NCBI GenBank assembly: GCA_905215095.1 | Contig: CAJMOL010000001.1 | Location: forward strand, 1 to 24,229 | Length of the DNA stretch: 24,229 nucleotides | Direction of reading: 5' to 3' | Source of the DNA: an uncultured bacterium | GTDB taxonomy: Bacteria; Actinomycetota; Coriobacteriia; Coriobacteriales; Coriobacteriaceae | Part shown: piece after piece, positions 1 to 9,348 of the stretch | How the letters are laid out: each line of letters begins with the position of its first letter | Position numbering within the stretch: position 1 is the first letter of the stretch | The notes under the pieces: generated by a model | The model's database searches: none | The model's input: only the letters and a program-made list of their open reading frames with translations | What the model was told of the DNA's origin: nothing | Position numbers and translations under genes: made by a program

Positions 1-247
1 GGCAAAGGGAAACAAGGTCGCGATCGAGGGCAAGCTGCGCTACAGCTCTTGGGAGCGCGACGGCCAGCGCCGGAGCAAGCTTGAGGTCATCGTCGATGAG
101 ATCGAGTTTATGAGCTCCCGTGGTGGCCAGGGTGGCTACGATCAGGGCGGTTACGCCCCCGCAGCCCCCGCGCCCGCAGCACGTCCTGCCGCACCGGTGG
201 CCACGCCGCCCGCGGTCGACGTCTACGATGAGGACATCCCGTTCTAA
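1..247 (+). CDS. ssb: Single-stranded DNA-binding protein SSB, C-terminal part (5' truncated by window)
   Basis: The frame open from position 2 to the TAA at 245-247 encodes the end of an OB fold (about residues KGNKVAIEGKLRYSSWERDG followed by a strand ending EIEFMSS). A Gly/Gln/Tyr then Ala/Pro-rich disordered linker follows, ending in the acidic tip DEDIPF. That tip is the hallmark SSB C-terminus, which docks partner proteins of replication and repair. The family coats single-stranded DNA in the cytoplasm. The following rpsR and rplI match the usual rpsF-ssb-rpsR-rplI cluster; rpsF would lie upstream of the window. The start is not visible. Identification is firm because the OB-fold end, the linker and the tip all agree. 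Confidence 0.95.
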   Translation, partial: AKGNKVAIEGKLRYSSWERDGQRRSKLEVIVDEIEFMSSRGGQGGYDQGGYAPAAPAPAARPAAPVATPPAVDVYDEDIPF

Positions 248-274
248 GGGTTGTTCACCTATTTTTGAGTGAGA

Positions 275-300
275 GGCGGCTTCGGTTCGCCGAAGTTGCC
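275..300 (+). promoter_or_regulatory. Stable hairpin in the ssb-rpsR intergenic space
   Basis: Positions 275-285 pair with 290-300 to give an 11-bp stem (including two G-U pairs) closed by a TTCG loop. The stem ends six bases before the AAAGG ribosome-binding site of rpsR. No T tract follows, so it is not an ordinary intrinsic terminator. It could be an mRNA processing or stability element, or a ribosomal-protein binding site. S6:S18 complexes are known to bind a leader structure in rpsF operons elsewhere, but I could not confirm that motif here. Confidence 0.55.
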
Positions 301-319
301 AAACGAAAGGTATTTTGAC

Positions 320-586
320 ATGGCTAATGATTTTTCTGCACGTCAGCCGCGTCGTAAGTACTGCCAGTTCTGCAAGGAGAACACTGAGTTCATCGACTAT
401 AAGGACACTCAGCTTCTCCGTAAGTACATGACCGACCGTGGCAAGATCAAGCCCCGTCGCGTCACTGGCGCTTGCACGCAGCATCAGCATGACATCGCCA
501 ACGCCATCAAGCGCGCCCGCGAGATGGCTCTCCTGCCGTACACCGTCCCCGTGGTTTCCTCTCGTGGCAACCGCGACCGCGGCTAA
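320..586 (+). CDS. rpsR: 30S ribosomal protein bS18
   Basis: This encodes 88 residues of bS18, a small-subunit platform protein that pairs with bS6 on 16S rRNA. The conserved core is present: a basic N-terminus, [10 protein letters not shown], the [19 protein letters not shown] stretch and the RRVTGAC segment. Cys15, Cys18, Cys52 and His55 form a CxxC...CxxH pattern typical of zinc-binding (C+) bS18 proteins. The ATG at 320 is chosen over an in-frame GTG at 269. It begins the normal MAN... N-terminus and has an AAAGG ribosome-binding site at 306-310, while the 17 upstream codons fall across the 275-300 hairpin. It lies 72 bp after ssb and 15 bp before rplI, consistent with co-transcription. 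Confidence 0.97.
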   Translation: MANDFSARQPRRKYCQFCKENTEFIDYKDTQLLRKYMTDRGKIKPRRVTGACTQHQHDIANAIKRAREMALLPYTVPVVSSRGNRDRG

Positions 587-601
587 GAAGGGAGACGCAT
601 C

Positions 602-1141
602 ATGAAGGTTATTCTTCTCGATGAGATCAAGGGCAAGGGCGGCGAGGGTGACGTCGTAGAGGTCGCTCAGGGTTACGCTGAGAACTTCCTGTTCCCCAAA
701 AAGCTCGCTGTTGCCGCCACCAAGGGCAACCTCAAGCAGCTTGACGAGCGTCGCAACAACATCGCCAAGCGCGAGGCCGTCCGTCTGGCTACCGCCAACG
801 AGACCAAGGCTGCCTTCGAGGGCAAGACGGTCACCGTTGACGTCAAGGTCGGCGACGAGGGCATCCTCTTTGGCTCCGTTACCGCCGCTATGATCGCTGA
901 CGCCATCAAGGCTCAGCTCGGTATGGACATCGACCGCAAGCGCGTCGAGCTCGGTAAGCCCATCAAGGTTGCCGGTGCCCACACCGTTGCCATCTCGCTG
1001 TACCGCGAGATCAAGGCCGAGGTTGTCGTTCTCGTCGGCGTTACCGCCGAGGAGCTCGCTGCCGAGGCTGAGGTCGAGGAGGCCGCTGAGGTCGCCGAGG
1101 CCGAGACCGCCGAGGTCGAGACTGAGGCTGCTGCCGAGTAG
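602..1141 (+). CDS. rplI: 50S ribosomal protein bL9 with an acidic C-terminal tail
   Basis: The 179-residue product begins MKVILLDEIKGKGGEGDVVEV, the diagnostic bL9 N-terminal rRNA-binding domain. A long connecting helix (about residues 40-75) and the C-terminal domain (about 80-148) follow. bL9 binds 23S rRNA near the L1 stalk and helps keep the reading frame. The family is usually near 150 residues. Here residues from about 149 onward form a roughly 30-residue tail made almost only of Ala, Glu, Val and Thr, strongly acidic and probably disordered. AAGGGAG at 589-594 serves as ribosome-binding site. It ends the ssb-rpsR-rplI transcript at a clear intrinsic terminator. Confidence 0.97.
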   Translation: MKVILLDEIKGKGGEGDVVEVAQGYAENFLFPKKLAVAATKGNLKQLDERRNNIAKREAVRLATANETKAAFEGKTVTVDVKVGDEGILFGSVTAAMIADAIKAQLGMDIDRKRVELGKPIKVAGAHTVAISLYREIKAEVVVLVGVTAEELAAEAEVEEAAEVAEAETAEVETEAAAE

Positions 1142-1175
1142 CATTTGCTGCAACGCAACAATCTTGTTCTAAGAA

Positions 1176-1212
1176 GGGCGCTCTGGGAAACCAGGGCGCC
1201 CTTTTGTTTTTT
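1176..1212 (+). terminator. Intrinsic terminator after rplI
   Basis: Positions 1176-1186 pair with 1191-1201 in an 11-bp stem (one G-U pair) with a GAAA loop, followed by a TTTTGTTTTTT tract at 1202-1212. It is a textbook rho-independent terminator closing the ssb-rpsR-rplI unit. Confidence 0.93.
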
Positions 1213-1365
1213 ACGCTGAGTGAGTGTCATGGTGAACGTTGCGTCGAAGTCCTATATACAGGACCGTTCATCCGTTTGGTTCGGTGATGATTGGCGGCGC
1301 GCGGCGCGTTTTGGGACCGTGGCTGATACTATGGATGCTCGCAAGCGATATGAATGAGGATGCTC

Positions 1366-2757
1366 ATGGCATATGACGATAGGGAGACCGGGCTGACGGT
1401 TGAGGACCGCGGCTCAAAGTTTGGTCTTCCCCAAAACCAAGATGCAGAGGCCAATGTACTGGCCGCTATGCTGCTATCGCCCGAGGTGGTCGAAGAGGCC
1501 CAGGTCGAGCTGCAGCCCGATGACTTCTACCGGCCCATTCATAAGACCATCTATACCGCGATGGTCGATATGTACAACAGCCGCATTCCCATCGACTCCA
1601 TCTCGCTGATCGATTACCTGCGAAGCATCAACAAGCTCGATGCCGTGGGCGGCGAGGCGTACATTTTGGAGCTGATGGGTCAGACCCTGTCGCTCGTCAA
1701 CTGGCAGCACCATGCCGCCATCGTTCGCCGCGATTCGATGCTGCGCGAGCTGATCGGCGCCACCAACGAGATCAACGCGCTGGCATATAACGCCCCCACC
1801 GACACCAAAGAGGTTGTCGAGCTGGCCGAGAGCAAGCTGCTCAAGGTTACGGCGCGCGAGGTCAAGTCGAGCTACAAGACGTTGACCGAGTTTATGGTCG
1901 AGGCCTATAACGAGGCCGAGGAAGTGTGCCAGGCCGGTGGTCAGGCGGCGGGCGTGCCCACCGGCTTTCCGTCACTCGACCGCATGCTCATGGGCTTCCG
2001 CGAGGGTCAGCTCATCATTATCGGCGCCCGTCCTGCTGTAGGTAAGACGTCGTTCGCTCTGAACCTGGCGCTCAACGCTGCCGCTGCTGGTTATACCGTC
2101 GGCTTCTTCTCGCTGGAGATGTCGGGCAAGGAAATTGCCCAGCGTCTGATTTGCGCCTACGCCATGATCTCGATCAGTGACTTCCGCATGGGCCGCATTA
2201 GCCCCGAGCAGTGGGCCAATATCAACGAGGCTACGCAGACCTTGTCCAAGCTCGATATTCTGATTGACGATACGCCCGGCACCACAGTGACCGAGATTCG
2301 CGCCAAGAGCCGCCGTATGCTCCATAACAAGGAGAAGGCAATCATCATCCTGGACTACCTGCAGCTGGTGAGTCCTCCGCCGGGACGCCGCTCCGAGAGC
2401 CGTACCGTCGAGGTTTCGGAGATGTCGCGTGGTCTTAAGATCATGGCCAAGGAGCTCAAGATCCCGCTCATCGCGCTGTCGCAGCTCTCGCGTCAGGTCG
2501 AATCCCGTACCGGCAAGCGCCCACAGCTTTCCGACCTTCGTGAATCGGGCTCTATCGAGCAGGACGCCGATATCGTTATGTTCTTGGACCGCTCCGCCGA
2601 CGAGGCCGAAGCCTCGCGCGACGATCGACCCGACGAGGGCGTTACGCGTATCGTCGTGGCCAAGAACCGTTCGGGCCCGATCGGCGACGTCGACCTGATG
2701 TTCCTGCCGGCATCCACCAAGTTCTATGAGCTTGATGGGGCACATGCCGAGGAGTAG
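1366..2757 (+). CDS. dnaB: Replicative DNA helicase DnaB
   Basis: This encodes 463 residues of the hexameric 5'-3' replicative helicase that unwinds DNA at the fork and loads primase. The N-terminal DnaB domain (about residues 18-125, LPQNQDAEANVLAAML...) binds primase. The C-terminal RecA-like motor has Walker A GARPAVGKTS at about 220-229, the SLEMSG motif, and Walker B with the pattern IIILDYLQL around Asp330. The late motif SDLRESGSIEQDADIV is also present. No intein interrupts the motor. The ATG at 1366 has GAGGA at 1356-1360 ahead of it; in-frame ATGs at 1354 and 1360 lack a good ribosome-binding site. The gene lies just after the ribosomal-protein cluster, a common location, and has its own unit after the terminator. 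Confidence 0.97.
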   Translation: MAYDDRETGLTVEDRGSKFGLPQNQDAEANVLAAMLLSPEVVEEAQVELQPDDFYRPIHKTIYTAMVDMYNSRIPIDSISLIDYLRSINKLDAVGGEAYILELMGQTLSLVNWQHHAAIVRRDSMLRELIGATNEINALAYNAPTDTKEVVELAESKLLKVTAREVKSSYKTLTEFMVEAYNEAEEVCQAGGQAAGVPTGFPSLDRMLMGFREGQLIIIGARPAVGKTSFALNLALNAAAAGYTVGFFSLEMSGKEIAQRLICAYAMISISDFRMGRISPEQWANINEATQTLSKLDILIDDTPGTTVTEIRAKSRRMLHNKEKAIIILDYLQLVSPPPGRRSESRTVEVSEMSRGLKIMAKELKIPLIALSQLSRQVESRTGKRPQLSDLRESGSIEQDADIVMFLDRSADEAEASRDDRPDEGVTRIVVAKNRSGPIGDVDLMFLPASTKFYELDGAHAEE

Positions 2758-2778
2758 GACAGGCGCCCGTTGCACGGG

Positions 2779-2784
2779 TATACT
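2779..2784 (+). promoter_or_regulatory. purA: Possible -10 box upstream of purA
   Basis: TATACT lies 67 bp before the purA start, in a 93-bp gap after dnaB. No convincing -35 element is at the right distance. A short CCCGT/ACGGG hairpin (2766-2778) lies directly upstream. This is weak support for an independent purA promoter; read-through from dnaB is also possible. Confidence 0.35.
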
Positions 2785-2841
2785 GGGAATGTTTTGTGCT
2801 TCTGCGTGCCGGCGTGGCGCGTAGACAGTCCATGAATGTAA

Positions 2842-4137
<1,296 letters not shown>

Positions 4138-4159
4138 TCGGCACTATTCGGTTATTGCG

Positions 4160-4210
4160 ATATACCCCTTTGCAGCCCAGGCGGGCGGCCGAGGGGTATA
4201 TTTGCTTTGT
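4160..4210 (+). terminator. Terminator-like hairpin between purA and purD
   Basis: Positions 4160-4169 pair with 4192-4201 (ten pairs, ATATACCCCT against its complement), enclosing a GC-rich loop of about 22 nt that can fold further. TTTGCTTTGT follows at 4201-4210. The T tract is interrupted, so termination may be partial. Confidence 0.6.
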
Positions 4211-4214
4211 AATG

Positions 4215-4253
4215 GGTCCGCATGGTTGGCGGACCGTTCATCCATAGAGGAGG
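4215..4253 (+). promoter_or_regulatory. purD: purD leader hairpin and ribosome-binding site
   Basis: GGTCCGC (4215-4221) pairs with GCGGACC (4229-4235) around a 7-nt loop. It ends 11 nt before a very strong GAGGAGG ribosome-binding site at 4247-4253. That site lies five bases before the TTG at 4259 and decides the purD start. The hairpin may modulate translation or be part of the upstream terminator region. Confidence 0.5.
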
Positions 4254-4258
4254 CACCC

Positions 4259-5563
4259 TTGAAGGCGGACACTCAAACCATCGACATCCTGTTGTTGGGC
4301 AGCGGCGGCCGTGAGCATGCTTTGGCAGCCAAGCTCGCAGCATCACCGCGCGCCGGCAAGCTCTACATTGCGCCGGGTAACGGCGGCACCGCGAGCTGCG
4401 GCGAGAACGTTGTTCTCGACGACTGCGATCCTGCGGCCGTGGCGGCGTTTGCTCAGAGCCACGGATGCGGACTCGTGGTGATTGGCCCCGAGGCTCCGCT
4501 CGTGGCGGGCGTGGCCGATGCCGTGCGCGCGGCGGGCATTCCCTGCTTTGGCCCGGGTGCCGAGGGTGCCCAGATGGAGGGCTCCAAGCTGTTCTCCAAG
4601 CAGCTCATGGAGCGTGCGGGCATTCCGACGGCAGCCTACGGCTCGTTTACCGACGAGGCTTCGGCTCTCGCCTACGTACGCGAGCAAGGCGCCCCGCTGG
4701 TCGTCAAGGCCGACGGCCTTGCCGCAGGCAAGGGCGTTATCGTGGCGACTGAACTCGAGCAGGCCGAAGAGGCCGTGCGCGAGTGTTTTGGCGGCACCTT
4801 TGGCGATGCCGGCAACACCGTGGTCATCGAGGAGATGCTGACCGGCCCCGAGTGCTCGCTGCTGGCCTTTACCGACGGCAAGACCGTGCGCCCCATGGCC
4901 ACCTCGCAGGATCACAAGCGTGCGCTCGAGGGCGACCTTGGCCCCAACACCGGTGGCATGGGCGTTTACAGCCCGGTGCCCATCGTGACCGACGAGGAGC
5001 ACGCCACCATGGTGGAGGTCATGGAGCAGACCATGGCCGAGCTTGCTGCCGAGGGCATCGACTACCGCGGCTGCCTGTATGGCGGCTTTATGCTCACCCC
5101 CGCCGGCCCCAAGGTGCTGGAGTTCAACGCCCGCTTTGGCGACCCCGAGACGCAGGTCGTGCTGCCGCGCCTCAAGAACGACCTGGTCGAGGTCATGCTG
5201 GCTTGTGCCAACTGTGAGCTCGATCAGATTGAACTCGACTGGCGTGACGAGTGGGCTGTGGCTGTTGTCCTGACGAGCGCGGGCTATCCCGGCAGCTACG
5301 AGAAGGGCAAAGTCATCACCGGCATCGCCGACGCCGAGGCCATGGAGAACGTGACCGTGTACCATGCCGGCACCGCCGTGGTGGATGGCCAGCTTGTGAC
5401 CAACGGCGGCCGTGTGCTTGCCGTGACCGCGCTGGGCGACACGTTCGAGAACGCTCGCAACCTTGCCTACGAGGCCTGCGAGAAGATTGATTTTGAGGGC
5501 AAGATCCTGCGTCATGACATCGGCCTGCGCGCGCTGCGCGGCCGCGACGCCTGGGATGCCTAA
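4259..5563 (+). CDS. purD: Phosphoribosylamine-glycine ligase (GAR synthetase)
   Basis: With the TTG start at 4259 the protein has 434 residues, close to the family norm. The open frame upstream would add about 57 unrelated residues across the terminator region. PurD condenses 5-phosphoribosylamine with glycine using ATP, step two of de novo purine synthesis. It shows the N-domain LGSGGREHA at 13-21, the central [13 protein letters not shown] segment, the ATP-grasp region ([36 protein letters not shown]) and [11 protein letters not shown] at about 289-299, which carries metal- and ATP-contacting residues. A NUDIX gene follows after 21 bp, so the two are probably co-transcribed. Confidence 0.97.
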   Translation: MKADTQTIDILLLGSGGREHALAAKLAASPRAGKLYIAPGNGGTASCGENVVLDDCDPAAVAAFAQSHGCGLVVIGPEAPLVAGVADAVRAAGIPCFGPGAEGAQMEGSKLFSKQLMERAGIPTAAYGSFTDEASALAYVREQGAPLVVKADGLAAGKGVIVATELEQAEEAVRECFGGTFGDAGNTVVIEEMLTGPECSLLAFTDGKTVRPMATSQDHKRALEGDLGPNTGGMGVYSPVPIVTDEEHATMVEVMEQTMAELAAEGIDYRGCLYGGFMLTPAGPKVLEFNARFGDPETQVVLPRLKNDLVEVMLACANCELDQIELDWRDEWAVAVVLTSAGYPGSYEKGKVITGIADAEAMENVTVYHAGTAVVDGQLVTNGGRVLAVTALGDTFENARNLAYEACEKIDFEGKILRHDIGLRALRGRDAWDA

Positions 5564-5584
5564 AGTCCGAGAGGGATGAGACGG

Positions 5585-6280
5585 ATGGACGAGAAGAACG
5601 AAGAGCTCGTGGACGCGCAGATCGTCGAAGAGGACAGCCGCATGTATGGGCACGCCGAGGGCGAGCCTGGTGGCGAGGTCGCTGACGAGCCGGCGCTGGT
5701 GCTGGGCGACGACGACCCGCACGATGCCGAGCTGCACGAGAAGATTCTTTCGGAGGAGTGCGCCTGGAAGGGCAAGATCCTCGACGTCCACCGTCTTGAG
5801 GTTGAACTGCCCAACGGTCGCCGTAGCGCCCGCGATATCGTTCGCCATCCGGGTGCGGCGGCCGTTGTGGCACTGACCGAGAGCGGCAAGATCGTACTGG
5901 TGCGTCAGTACCGCACCGCCATCGATCGCGTGACGGTCGAGATTCCCGCCGGCAAGCTCGACCCAGGCGAGGACCCGCTCGATTGCGCCAAGCGCGAGCT
6001 GCATGAGGAGACGGGCTTTAGGGCCGGTCGCATTCGCTTTTTGACGTCGATTGTCACGTCCTGCGGTTTTTGCGATGAGATTATCCACATCTACTTGGCT
6101 ACCAAGCTGGAGTTTGATGCGCCCAACCCCGATGATGACGAGTTTGTCAACGTGGACCTGGTGCCGCTGCACGAGCTGATCGACGCCGTGCTCGACGGCA
6201 AGATCGAAGATGCCAAGACCGTCGTGGGCGCCTTGGCCTGCGATAGCATCGCGCATAGGTTGGGCGGAGCCGATCTTTAA
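5585..6280 (+). CDS. NUDIX hydrolase, ADP-ribose pyrophosphatase-like
   Basis: The 231-residue product has a perfect NUDIX box (Gx5Ex7REUxEExGU) at residues 123-145, from GKLDPGED to REL-HEETGF. This is the Mg-binding catalytic helix of nucleoside diphosphate-X hydrolases. The order VALTESGKIVLVRQYRTA, then VEIPAGKL, then the box is typical of the ADP-ribose/ADP-sugar pyrophosphatase branch (NudF-like). An acidic N-terminal extension of roughly 50 residues precedes the fold and looks disordered. Start 5585 is chosen because GAGAGGG at 5569-5575 is correctly spaced for it but abuts the alternative ATG at 5576. The substrate is inferred from family; other nucleotide-sugar diphosphates remain possible. 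Confidence 0.88.
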   Translation: MDEKNEELVDAQIVEEDSRMYGHAEGEPGGEVADEPALVLGDDDPHDAELHEKILSEECAWKGKILDVHRLEVELPNGRRSARDIVRHPGAAAVVALTESGKIVLVRQYRTAIDRVTVEIPAGKLDPGEDPLDCAKRELHEETGFRAGRIRFLTSIVTSCGFCDEIIHIYLATKLEFDAPNPDDDEFVNVDLVPLHELIDAVLDGKIEDAKTVVGALACDSIAHRLGGADL

Positions 6281-6283
6281 CGA

Positions 6284-6299
6284 GCGGGGATGATCCCGC
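6284..6299 (+). terminator. Weak hairpin after the NUDIX gene
   Basis: GCGGG at 6284-6288 pairs with CCCGC at 6295-6299 around a six-base loop, followed by a poor T tract (GGTTTGTGT). It may be a weak terminator or simply leader structure of the exporter gene. Confidence 0.3.
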
Positions 6300-6462
6300 A
6301 GGTTTGTGTAAGTCAGCGAAAGCGCTCCATTTGAGACAAGGTGGCCTAAAAGAGGAGGGGCGTATGGATATACGCGACCGACGATTGAAGGCCAGATTGT
6401 CCAAATGGGGCGCTTGCAGCGTCGAGACGAAACGCGGTTTGGTAAAAACGCGTAAGGTGATT

Positions 6463-8235
6463 ATGTTTAGAAGGTTTTTGTCTTATTACAAGCCCCAGAT
6501 GGGGCTTTTTGTTGCCGATACTGTTTGCGCCCTGGTGCTTGCCGCCATTGACCTGGCGTTCCCCATTATCCTGCGCAATCTGACCGGCGGGCTCTTTACC
6601 CAGGGCCAGGCTGCTATTATGCAGGCGCTCGGTATGATCGCGGTCGGCTTGGTACTGATGTACGCCGTCCGCTGCGCCTGCCGCTACTTTGTGAGCTATT
6701 GGGGCCACGTGATGGGCGCGCGCATGGAGTCCAAGATGCGCGAGGACCTGTTCGATCAGTACGAGCGCTTTAGCTTTGCGTACTTCGATCGCAACAGCTC
6801 GGGTGACATGATGAGCCGCGTGGTCAACGACCTGTTCGATATCTGCGAGGCGGCGCACCACGTGCCCGAGTGGATCATCATCTGCGGCATCGAGATTATC
6901 GGCTCGTTTGTGATCCTCTTTACCATCGCTCCGGTGCTGGCGCTTGCTATGGTCGTGGTGACGACGGTGTTTGCGGTCATTATGTTTTGGCAGAACATGC
7001 GCATGCGCGAGGTCTTTAGCGACAACCGCAAAAAGATCAGCGGCATCAATGCTCAGCTGCAGGATTCGCTGGCGGGTATGCGCGTGGTCAAGAGCTTTGC
7101 CAATGAGGAGACCGAACGTTTCAAGTTCCGCGCCTCCAACAATCGCTATCTTTCGTCCAAGGAGAACATGTATCACGCCATGGGCGTCTATACCGCGACA
7201 TATGGCCTGCTCTCGGGCGTGCTGTACGTGATCGTGGTGCTGCTGGGCGGCTGGCTGGTCGCCCAGGGACAGCTGCAGGCGGTCGATATGGCGACCTTCG
7301 CGCTCTACATTTCACTGTTCTGCACGCCGCTCGAGACGCTCGTCAATTCGGCCGAAACGTATCAGAAGGCCATCGCCGGCTTTAAGCGTATGGACGAGGT
7401 GCTTTCGACCGCCCCGGATATCCAGGATAAGCCGGATGCCGCGGACCTGCAGGTGACGGCTGGCGCGGTTGAATATCGCGACGTGTGCTTTAGCTACGAG
7501 GATGTTGAGTTGGGCGAGGGCGGCGCCGACGGACGCCCTGTTATCGACCACATGGATCTGTCCATCAAGCCCGGACAGACCATTGCCCTGGTTGGCCCCT
7601 CGGGCGGTGGCAAGTCCACAACGTGTTCGCTGCTGCCGCGCTTTTATGACGTGGCTGAGGGATCCATCAGCATCGACGGGCAGGACGTGCGCGACGTGAC
7701 GCAACAGAGTTTGCGCCGTGCTATTGGCCTGGTGCAACAGGATGTTTATTTGTTTGACGGTACGATTGGCGAGAACATCGCCTACGGCAAGCCGGGCGCT
7801 ACGGCAGAAGAGATCGCCGAGGCCGCCCGTCGCGCCAACATTGATGCCTTTATCGAGTCGCTTCCACAGGGCTATGACACGGTCGTGGGCGAGCGCGGCA
7901 GCCGTCTTTCGGGCGGTCAGAAGCAGCGCGTAGCCATTGCACGCGTGTTTCTCAAGAACCCCAAGATCCTGATTTTGGACGAGGCGACGAGTGCTTTGGA
8001 TAACGAGAGCGAGGAGGCGGTCCAGGAGTCGCTCGAAGAGCTGGCACGCGGCCGTACCACAATCATCATCGCCCACCGTCTCTCGACCATTAAGCATGCC
8101 GACGAGATTGCGACCGTCGAGCATGGTCGCGTTGTGGAACGTGGTACGCATGAGCAGCTTCTCGCCCGTGGTGGCACCTATGCCCGTTACTATCGAATGC
8201 AGTTCGAAGGTGCGCGTGCGCACGAGCTCGACTGA
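6463..8235 (+). CDS. ABC exporter, fused transmembrane and ATPase domains (MsbA/MdlB-like)
   Basis: The 590-residue half-transporter has an N-terminal type-I exporter membrane domain (about residues 1-310, several hydrophobic helices) and a C-terminal nucleotide-binding domain. The ATPase has Walker A GPSGGGKST at about 378-386, Q-loop LVQQDVYLFDGT, signature LSGGQKQR at about 482-489, Walker B ILILDE with Asp506/Glu507, and the IIAHRLST H-loop. It exports an unidentified substrate across the membrane, probably as a homodimer since no partner half-transporter is adjacent. ATG 6463 is preferred because the family N-terminus begins there (FRRFLSYYKP) and AAGG lies upstream. The in-frame ATG at 6364 has a strong AGGAGGGG site but would add 33 residues with atypical codons. 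Confidence 0.88.
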   Translation: MFRRFLSYYKPQMGLFVADTVCALVLAAIDLAFPIILRNLTGGLFTQGQAAIMQALGMIAVGLVLMYAVRCACRYFVSYWGHVMGARMESKMREDLFDQYERFSFAYFDRNSSGDMMSRVVNDLFDICEAAHHVPEWIIICGIEIIGSFVILFTIAPVLALAMVVVTTVFAVIMFWQNMRMREVFSDNRKKISGINAQLQDSLAGMRVVKSFANEETERFKFRASNNRYLSSKENMYHAMGVYTATYGLLSGVLYVIVVLLGGWLVAQGQLQAVDMATFALYISLFCTPLETLVNSAETYQKAIAGFKRMDEVLSTAPDIQDKPDAADLQVTAGAVEYRDVCFSYEDVELGEGGADGRPVIDHMDLSIKPGQTIALVGPSGGGKSTTCSLLPRFYDVAEGSISIDGQDVRDVTQQSLRRAIGLVQQDVYLFDGTIGENIAYGKPGATAEEIAEAARRANIDAFIESLPQGYDTVVGERGSRLSGGQKQRVAIARVFLKNPKILILDEATSALDNESEEAVQESLEELARGRTTIIIAHRLSTIKHADEIATVEHGRVVERGTHEQLLARGGTYARYYRMQFEGARAHELD

Positions 8236-8254
8236 TTGATATGACAGGAAGTAT

Positions 8255-9214
8255 ATGGCTGAGAAGAACCCTTTGACTCCGGAAGAAGTGACGGAGTTAT
8301 TCTCCGAGATCGACGCATCCGGCGTTTTGGATCCGACGCTTGCCAAAAAGCGCACCGAGCGCATGCGCGAAAAAGAGGCAGCGGCCAAGCGCGGCGACAA
8401 GGCGGCGCTGGCGCAGCTTCGCAGCGAAGATCGCGCAAGCCAGACAAAACAGATCGACCCGCTGTCCGAGGACGACCCTTCGGGCTCGCAGGTGAGCCAT
8501 ACCATTACGAAGACCGCTATGGCTGTGGTCATCGGCATCCTTGTACTGATCGTGGGCATGCAGATTGGCTACGGCGTGATGCGTCGTCTGAACACCGCCA
8601 ACTTGTCCGAGAGCGTTTCGGTCGATACCGTTTCGACGGCGCTGAAGGGCGGCCTTGAGTGGGGCAACGGCTTTACGCAGTTCCCGCTCGACTTTACCGT
8701 CGACGAGGCGGACGAGCGCACAGGCACGGTCGAGGTAACGGTGTTGGACACGTCGTCTGCCAACGAGCTCGAGCTGCTGTCCAACGGGCAGATCCAGGCC
8801 GCGGCGCTTGCGACCAACGCGCTGCTCAACGATAAGATCGACCGCGTGGTGTATAACGTTCACGCTTATATCGACGAGAATAGCAACATTCAGCACGATT
8901 CCTTCTTTGGCATGTTCCCCGCGAGGGGTCATCAGAGCGCCATTCTGACGTTCGTGTGGACCAAGAGCTCATCGACCGCTACGAACATCGACTGGAAGAT
9001 GCATATCGTGAGCATGGACGACACGATTGCCGAGCGCATTCAAAAGCAGGTGAACTCGGTGTCGTCGCTGATTGAGGATCCGTCGGTGAGCCAGACCAAG
9101 ATTGACGAGGAAAAGGCCGAACGTGACCTGGAGCATCGTCTGCATGGCCGCGAGATCTTCCGCGGTGGCAAGCCCGACCGCACGCCGTCCGATCTGCTAG
9201 AGCAGGATAAATAA
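8255..9214 (+). CDS. Conserved membrane-anchored protein of unknown function
   Basis: I do not recognise a named family in this 319-residue protein. The N-terminal part (about 1-85) is charged and rich in Lys, Arg and Glu, hence cytoplasmic. One hydrophobic segment follows at about 87-108 (AMAVVIGILVLIVGMQIGYG). Residues from about 110 on form a soluble domain predicted outside the membrane, ending in a charged tail. A long Ala/Leu helix lies near residues 175-195. CAGGAAG upstream supports the ATG at 8255. The gene follows the exporter by 19 bp and is closed by a strong terminator, so the two form an operon. A role with the exporter or at the envelope is a guess from position only. Confidence 0.85.
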   Translation: MAEKNPLTPEEVTELFSEIDASGVLDPTLAKKRTERMREKEAAAKRGDKAALAQLRSEDRASQTKQIDPLSEDDPSGSQVSHTITKTAMAVVIGILVLIVGMQIGYGVMRRLNTANLSESVSVDTVSTALKGGLEWGNGFTQFPLDFTVDEADERTGTVEVTVLDTSSANELELLSNGQIQAAALATNALLNDKIDRVVYNVHAYIDENSNIQHDSFFGMFPARGHQSAILTFVWTKSSSTATNIDWKMHIVSMDDTIAERIQKQVNSVSSLIEDPSVSQTKIDEEKAERDLEHRLHGREIFRGGKPDRTPSDLLEQDK

Positions 9215-9220
9215 GACGCC

Positions 9221-9263
9221 ATCATCCCGCGTGAGCCAAGCGCCCGCGCGGGATGATTTTTCT
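9221..9263 (+). terminator. Intrinsic terminator after the exporter/membrane-protein operon
   Basis: Positions 9221-9231 (ATCATCCCGCG) pair with 9247-9257 in an 11-bp stem around a 15-nt loop, followed by TTTTTCT. Strong rho-independent terminator. Its T tract touches the next inverted repeat. Confidence 0.88.
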
Positions 9264-9347
9264 GGGACGGGGATTAAATAATCATTCTGTCATGTATGCA
9301 GTTGGCGACAAAGCCCCGCGTTCAGAATGATATTTCCCGGTCCCAGA
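9261..9347 (+). repeat. 87-bp imperfect inverted repeat upstream of carA
   Basis: TCTGGGAC (9261-9268) pairs with GTCCCAGA (9340-9347). GGGA (9270-9273) pairs with TCCC (9335-9338). ATCATTCTG (9281-9289) pairs with CAGAATGAT (9323-9331). About 33 nt lie in the loop. The layered arms resemble a MITE or a REP-like intergenic element rather than a terminator, since no T tract follows. No target duplication is evident. Confidence 0.6.
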
Positions 9348-9348
9348 A

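Noticed and set aside
4343..6256. 637-residue open frame on the - strand across purD and the NUDIX gene
   Set aside because: It is antisense to two firmly identified genes. Long antisense frames are expected from strong GC codon bias; its translation is low-complexity and matches no family.
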